Source: Cohnella algarum (GTDB lineage: Bacteria > Bacillota > Bacilli > Paenibacillales > Paenibacillaceae). From it: a stretch of 64,000 bases of DNA. The DNA lies in NCBI RefSeq assembly GCF_016937515.1, contig NZ_JAFHKM010000002.1, forward strand, positions 186,001-250,000. The letters run 5' to 3'. Shown in pieces: positions 1 to 9,439 of this stretch; position 1 is the stretch's first letter; every line of letters starts with the position of its first letter. The translations under genes and the position numbers were made by a program. The notes beneath the pieces are model-generated. The model ran no database searches. It was not told the origin of the DNA and saw nothing but the letters and a program-made list of their open reading frames with translations.

Positions 1-1054
1 ACGATCGGCCGGCCGTTGACGAGCAGCTTTCCGTCCGCGATCCGGACCGTTCGGAAGCCGACGGCGATTCGTTTGACTTCCATTATGCGTCCGTCCGGAT
101 CCGTCAACGTCAGCAAAAGCGCGTACAAATAAGGCGTTTCCGCCGTCCAGAGGTTCGGTGCCGAGAGCTTTTCGCCGAGCGTCACGGTCCGTTCCTCTCC
201 CGGAAGCGGAGCCGGAGATACGCTTAGCGTCCGGTCCAGCACCGGGCGGTCGTCCGCATCCAGCAGTTCGATCCGCAAACGGCAGGAAGGCTGCTCATGC
301 CGCGAAAGATTGGCGACGGCCAGCGACACGCTCAGCTCCGCGTCGCCTCCCTTCTCGTTCGCGTCCGTCCTCACCTTCGCGTCCCGAATCGTAACCGGGG
401 CCGGCGCCAGCAAGTACACATCCCGGAAAATGCCGCTCAGCCGCCATTTGTCCTGGCTTTCCAGGTAACTGCCGTCCGACCATTGATACACTTTGACCGC
501 GAGAACGTTGTCCCCGGAAACGAGCCGGTCCGTAATCTCGAATTCGGCGGCCATATGGCTGCCCTGGCTATAGCCGGCAAGCTCGCCGTTCACCCAAACG
601 TGAAAAGCGGAATCGACCCCTTCGAACACGAGCAGGACGCTGCGGCCTTCCCAGGCTTCGCCGAGGCGGAACGCGGTCCGGTAGCAGCCCGTCGGGTTGT
701 CCGCCGGCACATGCGGCGGGTCGACCGGGAACGGATACGGACAGCTGCTGTAGTGCGGACGTCCGTACCCGTGCAGCTGCCAATTGCCCGGCACGGGCAG
801 CGTCGCCCACTCGTCGTCCGCGTAATCCGGCGCTTCGAACCGCGCGGGAGCCTCTTCGGGGGACTCGCAGTACCGAAACTTCCAATCGCCGTTCAACAAA
901 CGGAAAAAAGGAGACGCCTCGCGCGGCTCCTTCAGGGCCGACTCGCGGCCGGCGTAAGGAATCATATAGGCATGGGGGCCTCCGCGTTTCGCGCGAGGAC
1001 GTCCGGGTTCATCCAATCGGGCCTGCTCGCTTGCGCCGTCGGCGCTTCCTGCAT
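1..1054 (-). CDS. LacZ-type GH2 beta-galactosidase, N-terminal part, frameshifted
   Basis: The reading frame matches the N-terminal sugar-binding and immunoglobulin-like domains of LacZ-type GH2 enzymes: an opening DWMNPDVLARN, then FFRLLNGDWKF, VPGNWQLHGYGRPHYSS, DNPTGCY and WSDGSYLESQDKWRLSGI. These enzymes hydrolyse terminal beta-galactosides or related sugars. The catalytic barrel lies beyond position 1. The start at 1054 has an AAGGAGG site 8 bases upstream. After about 27 codons the frame closes (TGA) just past a run of five C (plus-strand G run 974-978); one more C restores a continuous LacZ-like protein. It is the last gene visible in the minus-strand sugar locus. The family is sure; substrate specificity is open. 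Confidence 0.8.
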
Positions 1055-1121
1055 GGCATTTTCCTCCTTTTGGGGCGCGGCTTCCGTGTATTCCGTCCGG
1101 GTTTGCGGCCCGGTTCAGGTT

Positions 1122-2600
1122 CTATTCCCCTCGCCGCACTTTTTCGAAAAAACGGTCTCCGCCGACCTGCCCGCCCTTCAGCACCAGCTCCAGGCCGTCG
1201 AACGCAGAGTCGTTCGAAAAAGCCCGGCACAGCGGAGCGCCCGGGGCGAGCGCGGACACGCATTCGAGCGCGTAGATGCCAAGCTCCCGGGTGACGTAGC
1301 CGGACGTGTCTCCGCCTGCGATGAGCACGCGCTTCAGTTCCGTTTCCGCCGCAAGCGTCCGGGTCAGCGAGCCCAGCTCCGCCCCGAGCACGCGGCTGCT
1401 GTCCTCGGCTCGCATGCCCTGGCCCTCGAGCGCCCGACGAAGCTCGGCGATGCTCGGGTCGCCGGGGCCGGAGGCGGAGTACAGCACGACGCTGCGGCCC
1501 GCGAGCAGCCGAGACTTCGCCTCCTCCAGCAGCCGCAGCCTCGCCGCTTCGGCGCTGTCCGGACGGATCAGCTCGTGCGCCGGCACCCGAATGCCGACAA
1601 AGCCGGCGTCCAGGGCTTGAGCGATCTGCTTCTCCGTTACCGGGGAGCAGCTGCCGGAGACGACAAGGAGCCGGTCGACGGAGCCGACGGCTTGTCGCTC
1701 CCGGTTTCCGGCCTGAACTCCGCCGTTCTTCGCATCCGCCGCGAGAGCTGCGGGCCCGCCAGGGCCCCCGTCTTCCCGCCAGCAGGCGCCGAGCGCATAC
1801 TCGACGCCGGAAGAACCGACGACGAACAAGGCGTCCGAACGTTCGGCCTCCTCCAGGATCAGGCGTCCCGCCGTCCGCAGGCGCTCCTCGTCGAAGGCGT
1901 CGAACAGGACGATGTCCGGCGATTCGGCTTTAAGCCGCGCTTCGAGGCGGGCGCGCACGTCTTCGACGGCCCCGTCCAACGCCAAAATGTCCATCAGCGC
2001 CGTCCTCAGCTTCGTCTGCCCGGACAGATGAAGGCGCAAATCCGACTCCGCCATCGGCGTCACCGGGTGGCGGGACATCGTCGGATGGCGGTCAAGCCGG
2101 TACACGGCCTCGCCCGCCGCCGCGAAATGGTGGCCGAACAGCGTATATCGGCCCAAGTACGGCACGCCCGCAAGCAGCGGAACATAACGGCCGCCGAAAA
2201 TATCGCGCCCGATCTCCGCCGCCTTGCCGATGCTGCCCGTGCCGGGCGACGAATCGAACGTGGAGCAGATTTTGTAATGCACGATCGCCGCGCCCGAGCG
2301 CTTCAGCGTTTCGAAAATCGGCCGCAATTCGCGCTCCATCTCGTCCGGCGACATCGACCGGCCGACGCCGGCCACGCCGAAGGCTTCCGCATCGGCAAAC
2401 GGCCCGGCAAGCTGTTCCTCGGTCGGCGGCTCCAAAAACAACACCGATTTCAGCCCGGACCGGAACAGCGCCTCCAGCACGTCCGTCGACCCGGTAAAAT
2501 CGTCGCCGTAATAGCAAATCGGCCGCCGGCGACGCTTGCTTTCCGCACCCGGCCCTGGATCCGGACCCGGCCCCGGGCGTATCGCTTCGTTTTCTTCCAT
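1122..2600 (-). CDS. oiaK: DUF1537 four-carbon acid sugar kinase, probable 3-oxo-isoapionate kinase
   Basis: The 492-residue protein belongs to the DUF1537 (OtnK/YgbK) kinase family. The N-terminal substrate domain opens with YYGDDFTGSTD at about residue 30, and the C-terminal nucleotide-binding domain carries IAGGDTSGYVT and ends in LKGGQVGGDRFF. Family members phosphorylate sugar acids such as tetronates. The gene lies 7 bases after a RuBisCO-like protein gene; that pairing is known from D-apionate breakdown, where OiaK phosphorylates 3-oxo-isoapionate. An AAAGGG motif inside the end of the upstream gene may serve as its binding site. The first 28 residues are an unusual Gly-Pro-rich, basic leader with no better internal start. 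The exact substrate is inferred from the neighbour. Confidence 0.75.
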   Translation of the reverse strand: MEENEAIRPGPGPDPGPGAESKRRRRPICYYGDDFTGSTDVLEALFRSGLKSVLFLEPPTEEQLAGPFADAEAFGVAGVGRSMSPDEMERELRPIFETLKRSGAAIVHYKICSTFDSSPGTGSIGKAAEIGRDIFGGRYVPLLAGVPYLGRYTLFGHHFAAAGEAVYRLDRHPTMSRHPVTPMAESDLRLHLSGQTKLRTALMDILALDGAVEDVRARLEARLKAESPDIVLFDAFDEERLRTAGRLILEEAERSDALFVVGSSGVEYALGACWREDGGPGGPAALAADAKNGGVQAGNRERQAVGSVDRLLVVSGSCSPVTEKQIAQALDAGFVGIRVPAHELIRPDSAEAARLRLLEEAKSRLLAGRSVVLYSASGPGDPSIAELRRALEGQGMRAEDSSRVLGAELGSLTRTLAAETELKRVLIAGGDTSGYVTRELGIYALECVSALAPGAPLCRAFSNDSAFDGLELVLKGGQVGGDRFFEKVRRGE

Positions 2601-2607
2601 GGCGCGA

Positions 2608-3867
2608 TCAGCCCTTTCCGTATTTTTCTATCGCCCGCCGGAGGCTTGGATGGCTGCGCGCGTATTCGTCCAGCGGGATGCCCTTGACCGCCGCCTCCCA
2701 GCCGAGCTTCATGCTCTCGAAGCCGGCGGCCGGCCCGTCCGGATGCGCCAGCATGCCGCCGCCGGCGAGGTGCATGACGTCGACGCTGCCGGTCGCCTCG
2801 TAGGTCGCCGGGGCCGTGCCCGCCCACTGGGCGGAAGAGACGACGGGCATCGCGAGATAATCGCCGAACAGCGGAGTCGTGCACGCCGCGATCGAACGAA
2901 GCACCGATTCGTTGCTTTCGTAAAACTTGCTGTTCAGGCCGTTGACGTGCAGCTGGTCCGCGCCGGCGAGCCGGCACAGCTTTTGATACGCGGTAAACTC
3001 GAAGCCGAGCAAAGGCGCACGCGTCATCATCCCCCATTGATTGCGGTGGCCGTGAATCGGCACCTCGCTATAGCCGTTCAAATGGGCCAGCCCGGCCAGC
3101 CCGACGCTCAAAATGCTCACCATGACGCACGTTCCGCCGGAGCTTACGACCAAATCGTGATTCGCCCGCAGCTCGTCGATGTCCCCCGTAATGTTGAACG
3201 CGTACATCAGCTTCCGTCCGGTGGCGTCGGCCGCGCGCTCCACCGCCTCCATCACCGTTTTGACCTTTTGTTCCAGCGGAAAATACGGCGGATTGGCGTT
3301 CAGCTCGTCATCCTTGATAAAATCCATGCCGGCGAGCGCCAAATCGTAGACGAGCTTGCCCAACTCCTCCGGCGACAAGCCGACGCTCGGCTTTACGATC
3401 GTGCCGAGAATCGGACGATCGTAAACGCCCGTCAGCCGCCGCGTGCCTTCGATGCCGAATTTCGGTCCCGGATAACGGGACGCGAACGCCGCGGGCAGCT
3501 CCAAATCGACGAGCCGAAGGCCGGACAGCTCCTGCAGCTCGTACAAATTGCCCGCTACCGCCGACATCAGGTTCGGAATCGACGGGCCGAAATTGCGCAG
3601 CGGGAACGAGACCGTGATTTTTCCCCGCCGGTACTTCCCGTCATGCGCCTTCGGCAGCTTGGCGCCGGGCAGCGAAGGCGCGTCCGTCTCCTCCAGCGTC
3701 TCCACCGCTTCCACTCGGGCGGCATGCTTCTCCTTCAGCGCCTCCGTTTCGCCGGGCACCGCCGTAAACGTCCCGGTCGACTGCTCCCCGGCGATAATTT
3801 CCGCCGCCTTTTCCAGCGAAAAAGGCGTCTCCGCCAAATAAACCGCCTTTACGCGCTCCTCGCTCAT
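2608..3867 (-). CDS. oiaX: RuBisCO-like protein, probable 3-oxo-isoapionate-4-phosphate decarboxylase
   Basis: The 419-residue protein has the RuBisCO large-subunit fold. The metal-carbamate motif KDDE is intact at residues 185-188 (FIKDDELN), and the lysine of GTIVKPSVGL at 159 is kept. The second lysine of the normal KPK motif is serine, and the loop-6 GKLEG lysine motif is not recognisable, so it should not fix CO2. RuBisCO-like proteins act on enolisable sugar phosphates; beside a DUF1537 kinase the known example is OiaX, which decarboxylates 3-oxo-isoapionate 4-phosphate to L-erythrulose 1-phosphate. I chose the start at 3867, which has AAGGGGGAG 7 bases upstream, over an ATG 27 bases earlier. 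MtnW of methionine salvage is the alternative; no other mtn genes are present. Confidence 0.8.
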   Translation of the reverse strand: MSEERVKAVYLAETPFSLEKAAEIIAGEQSTGTFTAVPGETEALKEKHAARVEAVETLEETDAPSLPGAKLPKAHDGKYRRGKITVSFPLRNFGPSIPNLMSAVAGNLYELQELSGLRLVDLELPAAFASRYPGPKFGIEGTRRLTGVYDRPILGTIVKPSVGLSPEELGKLVYDLALAGMDFIKDDELNANPPYFPLEQKVKTVMEAVERAADATGRKLMYAFNITGDIDELRANHDLVVSSGGTCVMVSILSVGLAGLAHLNGYSEVPIHGHRNQWGMMTRAPLLGFEFTAYQKLCRLAGADQLHVNGLNSKFYESNESVLRSIAACTTPLFGDYLAMPVVSSAQWAGTAPATYEATGSVDVMHLAGGGMLAHPDGPAAGFESMKLGWEAAVKGIPLDEYARSHPSLRRAIEKYGKG

Positions 3868-3904
3868 TTTTTCGCTCCCCCTTTGACGCATCAACTTTTA
3901 TCCT

Positions 3905-4775
3905 GAACGTGCACCGGATGCGCTACATCGGTCATTTATCGCCGCAGCCCGCCCATGTAGCGCACTAGGTGCATCACATCGGCTCATTCCGCACAGCTGG
4001 CCGCCCATGTAGCGCACGGGGTGCGCCACATCGGCTCGTTTCTCGCCGCAGCCCGCCCATGTAGCGCACGGGGTGCGCCACATCGGCTCATTCCCCGCCG
4101 CTGCTTGCCCATGTAGCGCACGGGGTGCGCCACATCGGCTCATTCCCCGCCGCTGCCCGCCCATGTAGCGCACGGGGTGCACCACATCGGCTCATTCCCC
4201 GCCGCTGCTTGCCCATGTAGCGCACGGGGTGCGCCACATCGGCTCATTCCCCGCCGCTGCCCGCCCATGTAGCGCACGGGGTGCACCACATCGGCTCATT
4301 CCCCGCCGCTGCTTGCCCATGTAGCGCACGGGGTGCACCACATCGGCTCATTCCCCGCCGCTGCTTGCCCATGTAGCGCACTAGGTGCGCCACATCGGCT
4401 CATTTCGCACAGCTCGCCGCCCATATAGCGCACGGGGTGCATCACATCGGCTCATTCCGCACAGCTGGCCGCCCATGTAGCGCACGGGGTGCGCCACATC
4501 GGCTCATTCCGCACAGCTGGCCGCCCATGTAGCGCACTAGGTGCGCCACATCGGCTCGTTTCTCGCCGCAGCCCGCCCATGTAGCGCACGGGGTGCGCCA
4601 CATCGGCTCATTCCCCGCCGCTGCTTGCCCATGTAGCGCACGGGGTGCGCCACATCGGCTCATTCCCCGCCGCTGCCCGCCCATGTAGCGCACGGGGTGC
4701 GCCACATCGGCTCGTTTCTCGCCGCACCCCGCCATGTAGCGCACCGGGTGCGCCACATCGGCCTATTCCCGTATC
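3905..4775. repeat. 52-bp tandem repeat array with a hairpin in each unit
   Basis: About 16 head-to-tail units share the core ATGTAGCGCAC at 3955, 4007, 4059 and so on every 52 bases to 4683, then 4734 (one base short). Each unit holds the inverted repeat GCGCAC-GGG-GTGCGC, extendable with one mismatch to ATGT/ACAT arms. Units differ in the 3' half (CCCCGCCGCTGCTTG, TCTCGCCGCAGCCC or CGCACAGCTGGCC types) and are shuffled. Fifty-two is not a multiple of three, so the short open frames across it are not credible. It separates the RuBisCO-like gene from the racemase-like gene. Confidence 0.95.
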
Positions 4776-4814
4776 GCCGTCACGCCATACAGGGGACTGG
4801 CTCCCCTTCTTGCG

Positions 4815-5657
4815 TTAACTCGGTCGCAAGGCGCCTGACCCGCGATCCGGTTGCTCCGCACCGAACCGATCAGCAAACCGGCGCCTGCCCGCCGCCGAGT
4901 TCGGCGCCGAAGCGCGGGGCGGCGCTGTCGGACGTCGCTTGCCGCTCCTCCTGTCCGCCGCCCCTTCCGTGCCGCCTTGCCCGGCAGGCTCCCCCCGGCT
5001 CAGCCGTTCCAGCGTCTCTTTCACCTGCTCGACGCCGAGCCGCGGACTGGACAGCACCGGCTTGCCCGTCGCCTCGGCCAGCGCCTTCTCCATCCGCGCC
5101 ATCGAGCCTTGCGCGAGCACGATCGCATCCGCATCCTGCGCGACGCGCAGCGCGGTCTCGAGCAAAATGCGGTCGTGCTCCTCCGGGTTCCCGCCGGTCA
5201 GCGCTTCGAACGCTCCCGCCGCAAGCCCGTTCACGAGCGCGACCTCGCGCCCCGCTTCGGCCGCTTTCCTCTCGATCAGGCGCATCGTCGGCCGAAGCGT
5301 CGACGGCAGCGTGGCCAAAACGGCGACTCGGCCGTACGCCGAGGCCGCTTTGGCGGCCATCGCGTCGTCGATTTTGACGATCGGGATGCCGATCAGCTTG
5401 CGCGCGTCGTCGGCCGCTTCGCCGACCGACGAGCACGTATTCAAGATCACGTCGGCGCCCAGCTCCTCGCCGTGATGAAAATATTGCACCAGCCTGCGCG
5501 CAACCCCCGGGGGAACGCTCCCCGCCTTGACGACGTCCCCGATGAGGGAATCGTCGATAATGTTGACCAGCCGTACGTCCGGCAGCACCTCTTTGAAAAC
5601 GGCCTTCAACGGATCGGCCAACCCCTGGCCCGTATAGACGGCAACAACGGTTTTCAT
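4815..5657 (-). CDS. Asp/Glu/hydantoin racemase-family protein with extended tail
   Basis: The first 215 or so residues of this 280-residue protein match the Asp/Glu racemase superfamily, which uses two cysteines as acid/base catalysts. NTCSSVGE near residue 78 gives the first cysteine. At the second site the sequence reads VLAQGSMARM, with Ser where Cys is usual, so racemase chemistry is doubtful and an isomerase or decarboxylase-like role is possible. The start has AAGGAGGAG just upstream. The last 65 residues are low-complexity Gly/Arg/Pro-rich sequence after a run of six G; they end next to the 52-bp repeats and may be a frameshifted or run-on tail. Substrate unknown. Confidence 0.65.
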   Translation of the reverse strand: MKTVVAVYTGQGLADPLKAVFKEVLPDVRLVNIIDDSLIGDVVKAGSVPPGVARRLVQYFHHGEELGADVILNTCSSVGEAADDARKLIGIPIVKIDDAMAAKAASAYGRVAVLATLPSTLRPTMRLIERKAAEAGREVALVNGLAAGAFEALTGGNPEEHDRILLETALRVAQDADAIVLAQGSMARMEKALAEATGKPVLSSPRLGVEQVKETLERLSRGEPAGQGGTEGAADRRSGKRRPTAPPRASAPNSAAGRRRFADRFGAEQPDRGSGALRPS

Positions 5658-5757
5658 CGCAAAACTCCTCCTTCTATGGATCTATCCGCGATTCTCTGGC
5701 GATTGAGCCGAATCGTCTTTTCGTTATCCGTACGGCAACTCGTATGAAAACCTGCAA

Positions 5758-5785
5758 ATTATATCCGCTGATGCATCCGCCTGAA
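5758..5785 (-). promoter_or_regulatory. Possible promoter of the racemase-like gene
   Basis: On the minus strand a perfect TATAAT (5758-5763) stands 16 bases from a weak TTCAGG (5780-5785), about 100 bases upstream of the start at 5657. The -10 is convincing; the -35 is poor. Confidence 0.35.
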
Positions 5786-5818
5786 TGCCCGATACCGCGT
5801 CAAGACAGCCCAAAAGCA

Positions 5819-5834
5819 GCGGGCCTAAGCCCGC
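5819..5834 (-). terminator. Hairpin after the GH127-like gene
   Basis: GCGGGC and GCCCGC are separated by four bases, directly after the stop of the gene ending at 5844. On the minus strand it is followed by TGCTTTTGG, a weak U tract, so this may be a weak terminator or an mRNA-stabilising hairpin. Confidence 0.35.
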
Positions 5835-5843
5835 CGCCCGGCA

Positions 5844-7567
5844 TTACCATACGATTTCGTTTTCCAGCCGCCGGTAGTCGCCTTCGCGCATCGGCGCCGT
5901 GTCGTACACCTTGCGTCCGCTGTAAAACGGATGGTGCCGCCCTTCCGGAGAAATGCCGACGACGTCGTCGCCGCGCCATTGCGTCAAAAACGTTTGGCCG
6001 ATCGCCGTTTCGACGGTCGTCCGCTCGTCCAGCGGGAACGTGACGGTAATCGTTTCTCCCGCGCAGGCCCGGCCCAGCAGCAGGAAGTGTTCCTTCACCC
6101 AGCTGCTCGGATCCATGCCGCGGCCTTCCGTCACGCTGCCTCCCCGTTCGCGAACGATCCGCACCTTCGCATAGCCGGCCCATTCGGGAATGCGGATTTG
6201 CAGCTCGGGAATGTCCCGATGAACGTGCAGCACGACTTTTCCTTCATGCGGCAAATAGCTGTCGACGTCGAGCCAGACGGAGCCGCGGTTCAGCAGAAAA
6301 TTGACGCTGACCGTCCCCTTCGATTCCGTCACCGTGTTGCTCCAGCCCATGTACAGGCCGCGGGTGCCCGAGCCGAGACAGCAAATTTGCAAATCGTTCG
6401 TGTGGCCCGGCCGTGATTGACGTCGCAGCAAAAATCGTTCGGCGCGGAATAGCCCGCAAAGGCGCCGCGCGTGCGCTTCGCCACGTCGGTATAGCTGATT
6501 TTGCCCGGGATGTTGCCGGACTTGTCGTCCGTCTCCTGCACCCAATCGAGATCGAGCAGCTGCGACTCGGCCAGATGGTTGCGCAGAAACCGCTCGACCG
6601 TTCCCCAATATTTCGCGTAGCCGCTCTTCGCCAGCGTAATGCCCGTCGCGATGAGGTCGACGAGCGAGCACGTTTCGTGCTCGTACGCCTGCTCTTTCAA
6701 GTCGCCCGGCGTCCACCCGAACGCGGTGCACTTGGTCAGCGCCCAGGCGTAGCTTTTCTCGACCCAGGCGATCAGCTTCGCGTCGCCCGTAAACGCGCCG
6801 AAGCGCGCGATCGCGTCCAGCGTGCCGAGGCGCGTATGGAAGTGGCCGCTCCGGTACGCCAGCGCGTCGTTGAAGCTGCCGTCCTCGTTGAACACGCCGC
6901 TGCGCTCGACGATGAGCGCCGTAAAGAACCGGCACAGCTCGAAAGCGTCCGGATTGCCCGTCACCTCGTGATATTTGAGCAGCGGCATGATGAGGCGCCC
7001 GCAAAAAGCGGCCGGATCGGGCGCAAGCCTGAGCAGCACCGCGTTTTTGGACGGCCAGCCGTCCTCCTTGTATTCGGACGCCGGGTAGTACCACACTTCG
7101 CGCTCCTTGATCGCGATCCGCTTCAGCGCGGCGACGTGGCGGTCGGCCGCCTCCTTGACCTTCGGGTCCCCGCTCGCTATGTACCAGGTCGTCAGCGACA
7201 GGATGACGGCGCGCTGGTCGATCAGGTTGGCGTTTTGCTCCCAGTCGTGGTTCGGATTGTGCTGGCGGTAGCTGAGGCCGTCTTCCTTGAAAAACGAAAG
7301 CAGATTTTCGCGATATTTGGCCTCGATATCCTCGCCGAGCGTTTCGCCCGACATATGCCGGGCCAAAATCATGCCGTCGATCATCCGGCCGTGGGACGAG
7401 CCGAAGTCCCAGTCTCCGTGCGTCATGTTCGCGGGACTCGACATCAGGTTGGCCGCAAAAAAAGGATAACCGTGAAAATCCGGATCGGACATGCCCGCCA
7501 TCGCGTTCAGCGCGTGTCCCGCCCGTTCCTCCAGCATCAGCGTATCGGGAATAAGCCGTTTGGCCAT
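5844..7567 (-). CDS. GH127-like six-hairpin glycosidase (DUF1680 type), frameshifted
   Basis: About 574 residues once a frameshift is repaired. The alpha-helical N-terminal domain carries EHETC at residues 297-301, then an FCC near 380 and an ICCLGSGTRGLY motif near 395. This resembles the Glu/Cys zinc site of GH127 beta-L-arabinofuranosidases. The C-terminal part (VNFLLNRGSVWLDVDSYLP onward) is beta-rich as in that family. The frame breaks at GGCCGGGCC (6404-6412); one extra G gives NHGRGHTND and continuity. The start MAKRLIPD at 7567 has a GAGGAGAG motif upstream. A role in removing arabinose or a similar pentose from pectin or glycosides fits the locus. The exact GH family is not certain. 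Confidence 0.65.
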
Positions 7568-7711
7568 TTTCCATCTCTCCTCTTCCGTAGTGGATTTGCA
7601 TCGCTTGCCTTGCTTCCTGATGTTACGGCGAAAAAGTTCCGGCGCGGGAGCCGCATCCGTTTCGCAAAAGGCCGCCAAATGGCGTTAAGGCCGCCGGGCC
7701 CTGCTTTGCGT

Positions 7712-9439
7712 CTACGTTTTGCCGCAACCGGCGGCGCTTCGGAACTCTCCGATCGTCTTGCCGGTTTTCTTTTTGAAAATCTGGCTGAAATACCGGTAGT
7801 CCTCGTACCCGACCTTATGGGCGATTTCATAGTTTTTGTAGGTCGGCACCTTCATGAGCTCCATCGATTTCCGGATGCGGATATCCGCCAAATAATCGAC
7901 GAAGGTGCTGCCGGTCGTCTTTTTGAACAGCCGGCTCAAATAGTCCGGATTGACGAACCGGCTCTCCGCGATATGCTGCAGCGAAAGCGGCTGGTCGTAA
8001 TGCGTCTCGATCAGCTTCAGCACCTCGCGGACGATCTGCTCGCCTTGCGTCTCGCCCCGCCGCCCCGCCGCCTTCAGCACGGCGGGAATGATCTCGCCCG
8101 AGAACACCGCCCGCACCGATTCGGGGTCGACCCGCAGCCGCAGCGCTTCCGCAAGCGCCAGCGGGTGTTTGCCGCAGACGCTCTCCAGGCTCGTCTCGGC
8201 GGCGCGAAGCTGCCGCTCCAGCGCGTGAACGAGCAAAATCGCCCCCCGCTGCAGCTGGTCGACCGTCGCCGTTTCGCCGCTGATCGAAGCGAACAGCAGG
8301 TCGAATTCGCGCTCGGCCTCCTCCTTGTTTCCCAGCTGCAGCGCGAGCAGAAACGCTTGTTCCCGCTTCTGCGGGTAGGGCTGCAAAGACGAACCCGGCG
8401 GATCGGCGGCCGCCGCGAACAGGATTTTCTCCCTTTCGCCAAGCTGTCGCCCGGCAAGGGCGGCTTGCGCCTGCGCGTAAGCCCGGCGCAGGCGGCTCGC
8501 CTCGGCCGGCCCGACCTCGCTTGCGCCGATGCTGCAGCCGGAGCCGCCCTGCCGCTTCAGCTCGGCCTGGATGTCCGCGAGCAGCCGCTTCAGCTCGGGA
8601 GCCGGCAGCTTGCCCGCGGCAACGGCGCCGACCGCTTCGGGGCGGCCGTCCGGCGCGGGCGACAGCGCGAGCTGCCAGTCGCCGCCGAAGTAGAACGCCC
8701 GCTCCCGGCCGAACTTCTCCCGCAGCGCCCGCAGCCAGGCGGCCCCCCCGCCGTCCGCCGGGTAGCGGTCGGCCTGCGCCGCGAAGACGACCGCTTCCTT
8801 GCCCGCCCAGGAGGACGGCACCTCCCCCTCTTCATCCGAAGCGGTGCTTTCCCGCCTTGCGGGCTCCGTCCGTTCCGGGCGGCCCTCCCCTCCGGACCGT
8901 TCCGCATTTTCGGGACGCCCGCCCTCTTTCGAACGCGCCTCGGCCTCCGCACGTCCGACACGGGGCGAAAACGCCGGATGCTCCGGCTCCCGCGCCAGCA
9001 GCAAATCGCGGAACCAGCCGTCGCCCCGCCGGCCCTCCTCGGCCGCAAGACGCTCGCCGTCCCGGCGGTCCAGCTCCTCCAGCGCCTTTTCCAGCACGCT
9101 CGCAAGCTCCTCCTTTTTGACGGGCTTGAGCAAATAATCGAAGGCGTGGTGACGGATCGCCTGCTTCGTGTATTCGAAATCCGAATAACCGCTGACGACG
9201 ATCGTGACGAGGCCCGGCATGGCGCCGCCCAGCATGGCGAGCAGCTGCTTGCCGTCCAGCCCCGGCATCCGCATGTCGAGGAACATCAGATCGGGCTTTA
9301 GCTCGAGCGCCATTTCAAAGGCGTCCTGGCCGTCGGCCGCTTCGCCGGCAAGCCGCAGGCCGAGCCGATCCCACGGGATCGATTGAACGAGCCCGCGCCG
9401 CACCCATTTTTCATCGTCGACCACCATCACTTTGCGCAT
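7712..9439 (-). CDS. YesN-type response regulator with AraC DNA-binding domain
   Basis: The 575-residue protein has a receiver domain at residues 1-125 with phospho-acceptor Asp55 (FLDMRMPG) and the switch lysine in LLKPVKKEE. A long linker of about 320 residues follows, part of it Arg/Glu/Gly-rich and probably disordered. The C terminus is an AraC-type double helix-turn-helix (LSLQHIAESRFVNPDYLSRLFKKTTG). It is the partner of the YesM-type kinase at 12.8-14.7 kb and probably activates the transporter genes between them. The start MRKVMVVDDE has GGAGGT 7 bases upstream; an ATG 45 bases earlier has no such site. Confidence 0.9.
   Translation of the reverse strand: MRKVMVVDDEKWVRRGLVQSIPWDRLGLRLAGEAADGQDAFEMALELKPDLMFLDMRMPGLDGKQLLAMLGGAMPGLVTIVVSGYSDFEYTKQAIRHHAFDYLLKPVKKEELASVLEKALEELDRRDGERLAAEEGRRGDGWFRDLLLAREPEHPAFSPRVGRAEAEARSKEGGRPENAERSGGEGRPERTEPARRESTASDEEGEVPSSWAGKEAVVFAAQADRYPADGGGAAWLRALREKFGRERAFYFGGDWQLALSPAPDGRPEAVGAVAAGKLPAPELKRLLADIQAELKRQGGSGCSIGASEVGPAEASRLRRAYAQAQAALAGRQLGEREKILFAAAADPPGSSLQPYPQKREQAFLLALQLGNKEEAEREFDLLFASISGETATVDQLQRGAILLVHALERQLRAAETSLESVCGKHPLALAEALRLRVDPESVRAVFSGEIIPAVLKAAGRRGETQGEQIVREVLKLIETHYDQPLSLQHIAESRFVNPDYLSRLFKKTTGSTFVDYLADIRIRKSMELMKVPTYKNYEIAHKVGYEDYRYFSQIFKKKTGKTIGEFRSAAGCGKT

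Noticed and set aside
297..2687. A 796-codon plus-strand open frame
   Set aside because: Antisense to the GH2 and DUF1537 kinase genes; no homology seen in its translation.
2608..3867. A true CO2-fixing RuBisCO
   Set aside because: The second KPK lysine and the loop-6 motif are missing, and no phosphoribulokinase is present.
3898..4756. CRISPR array or repeat-protein gene at the 52-bp repeats
   Set aside because: Units are contiguous with no unique spacers and no cas genes, and a 52-bp period shifts the frame each unit, so the short frames seen are by-products.
6413..9301. A 962-codon plus-strand open frame
   Set aside because: It is antisense to the GH127-like and response-regulator genes and is an effect of GC-rich third codon positions.
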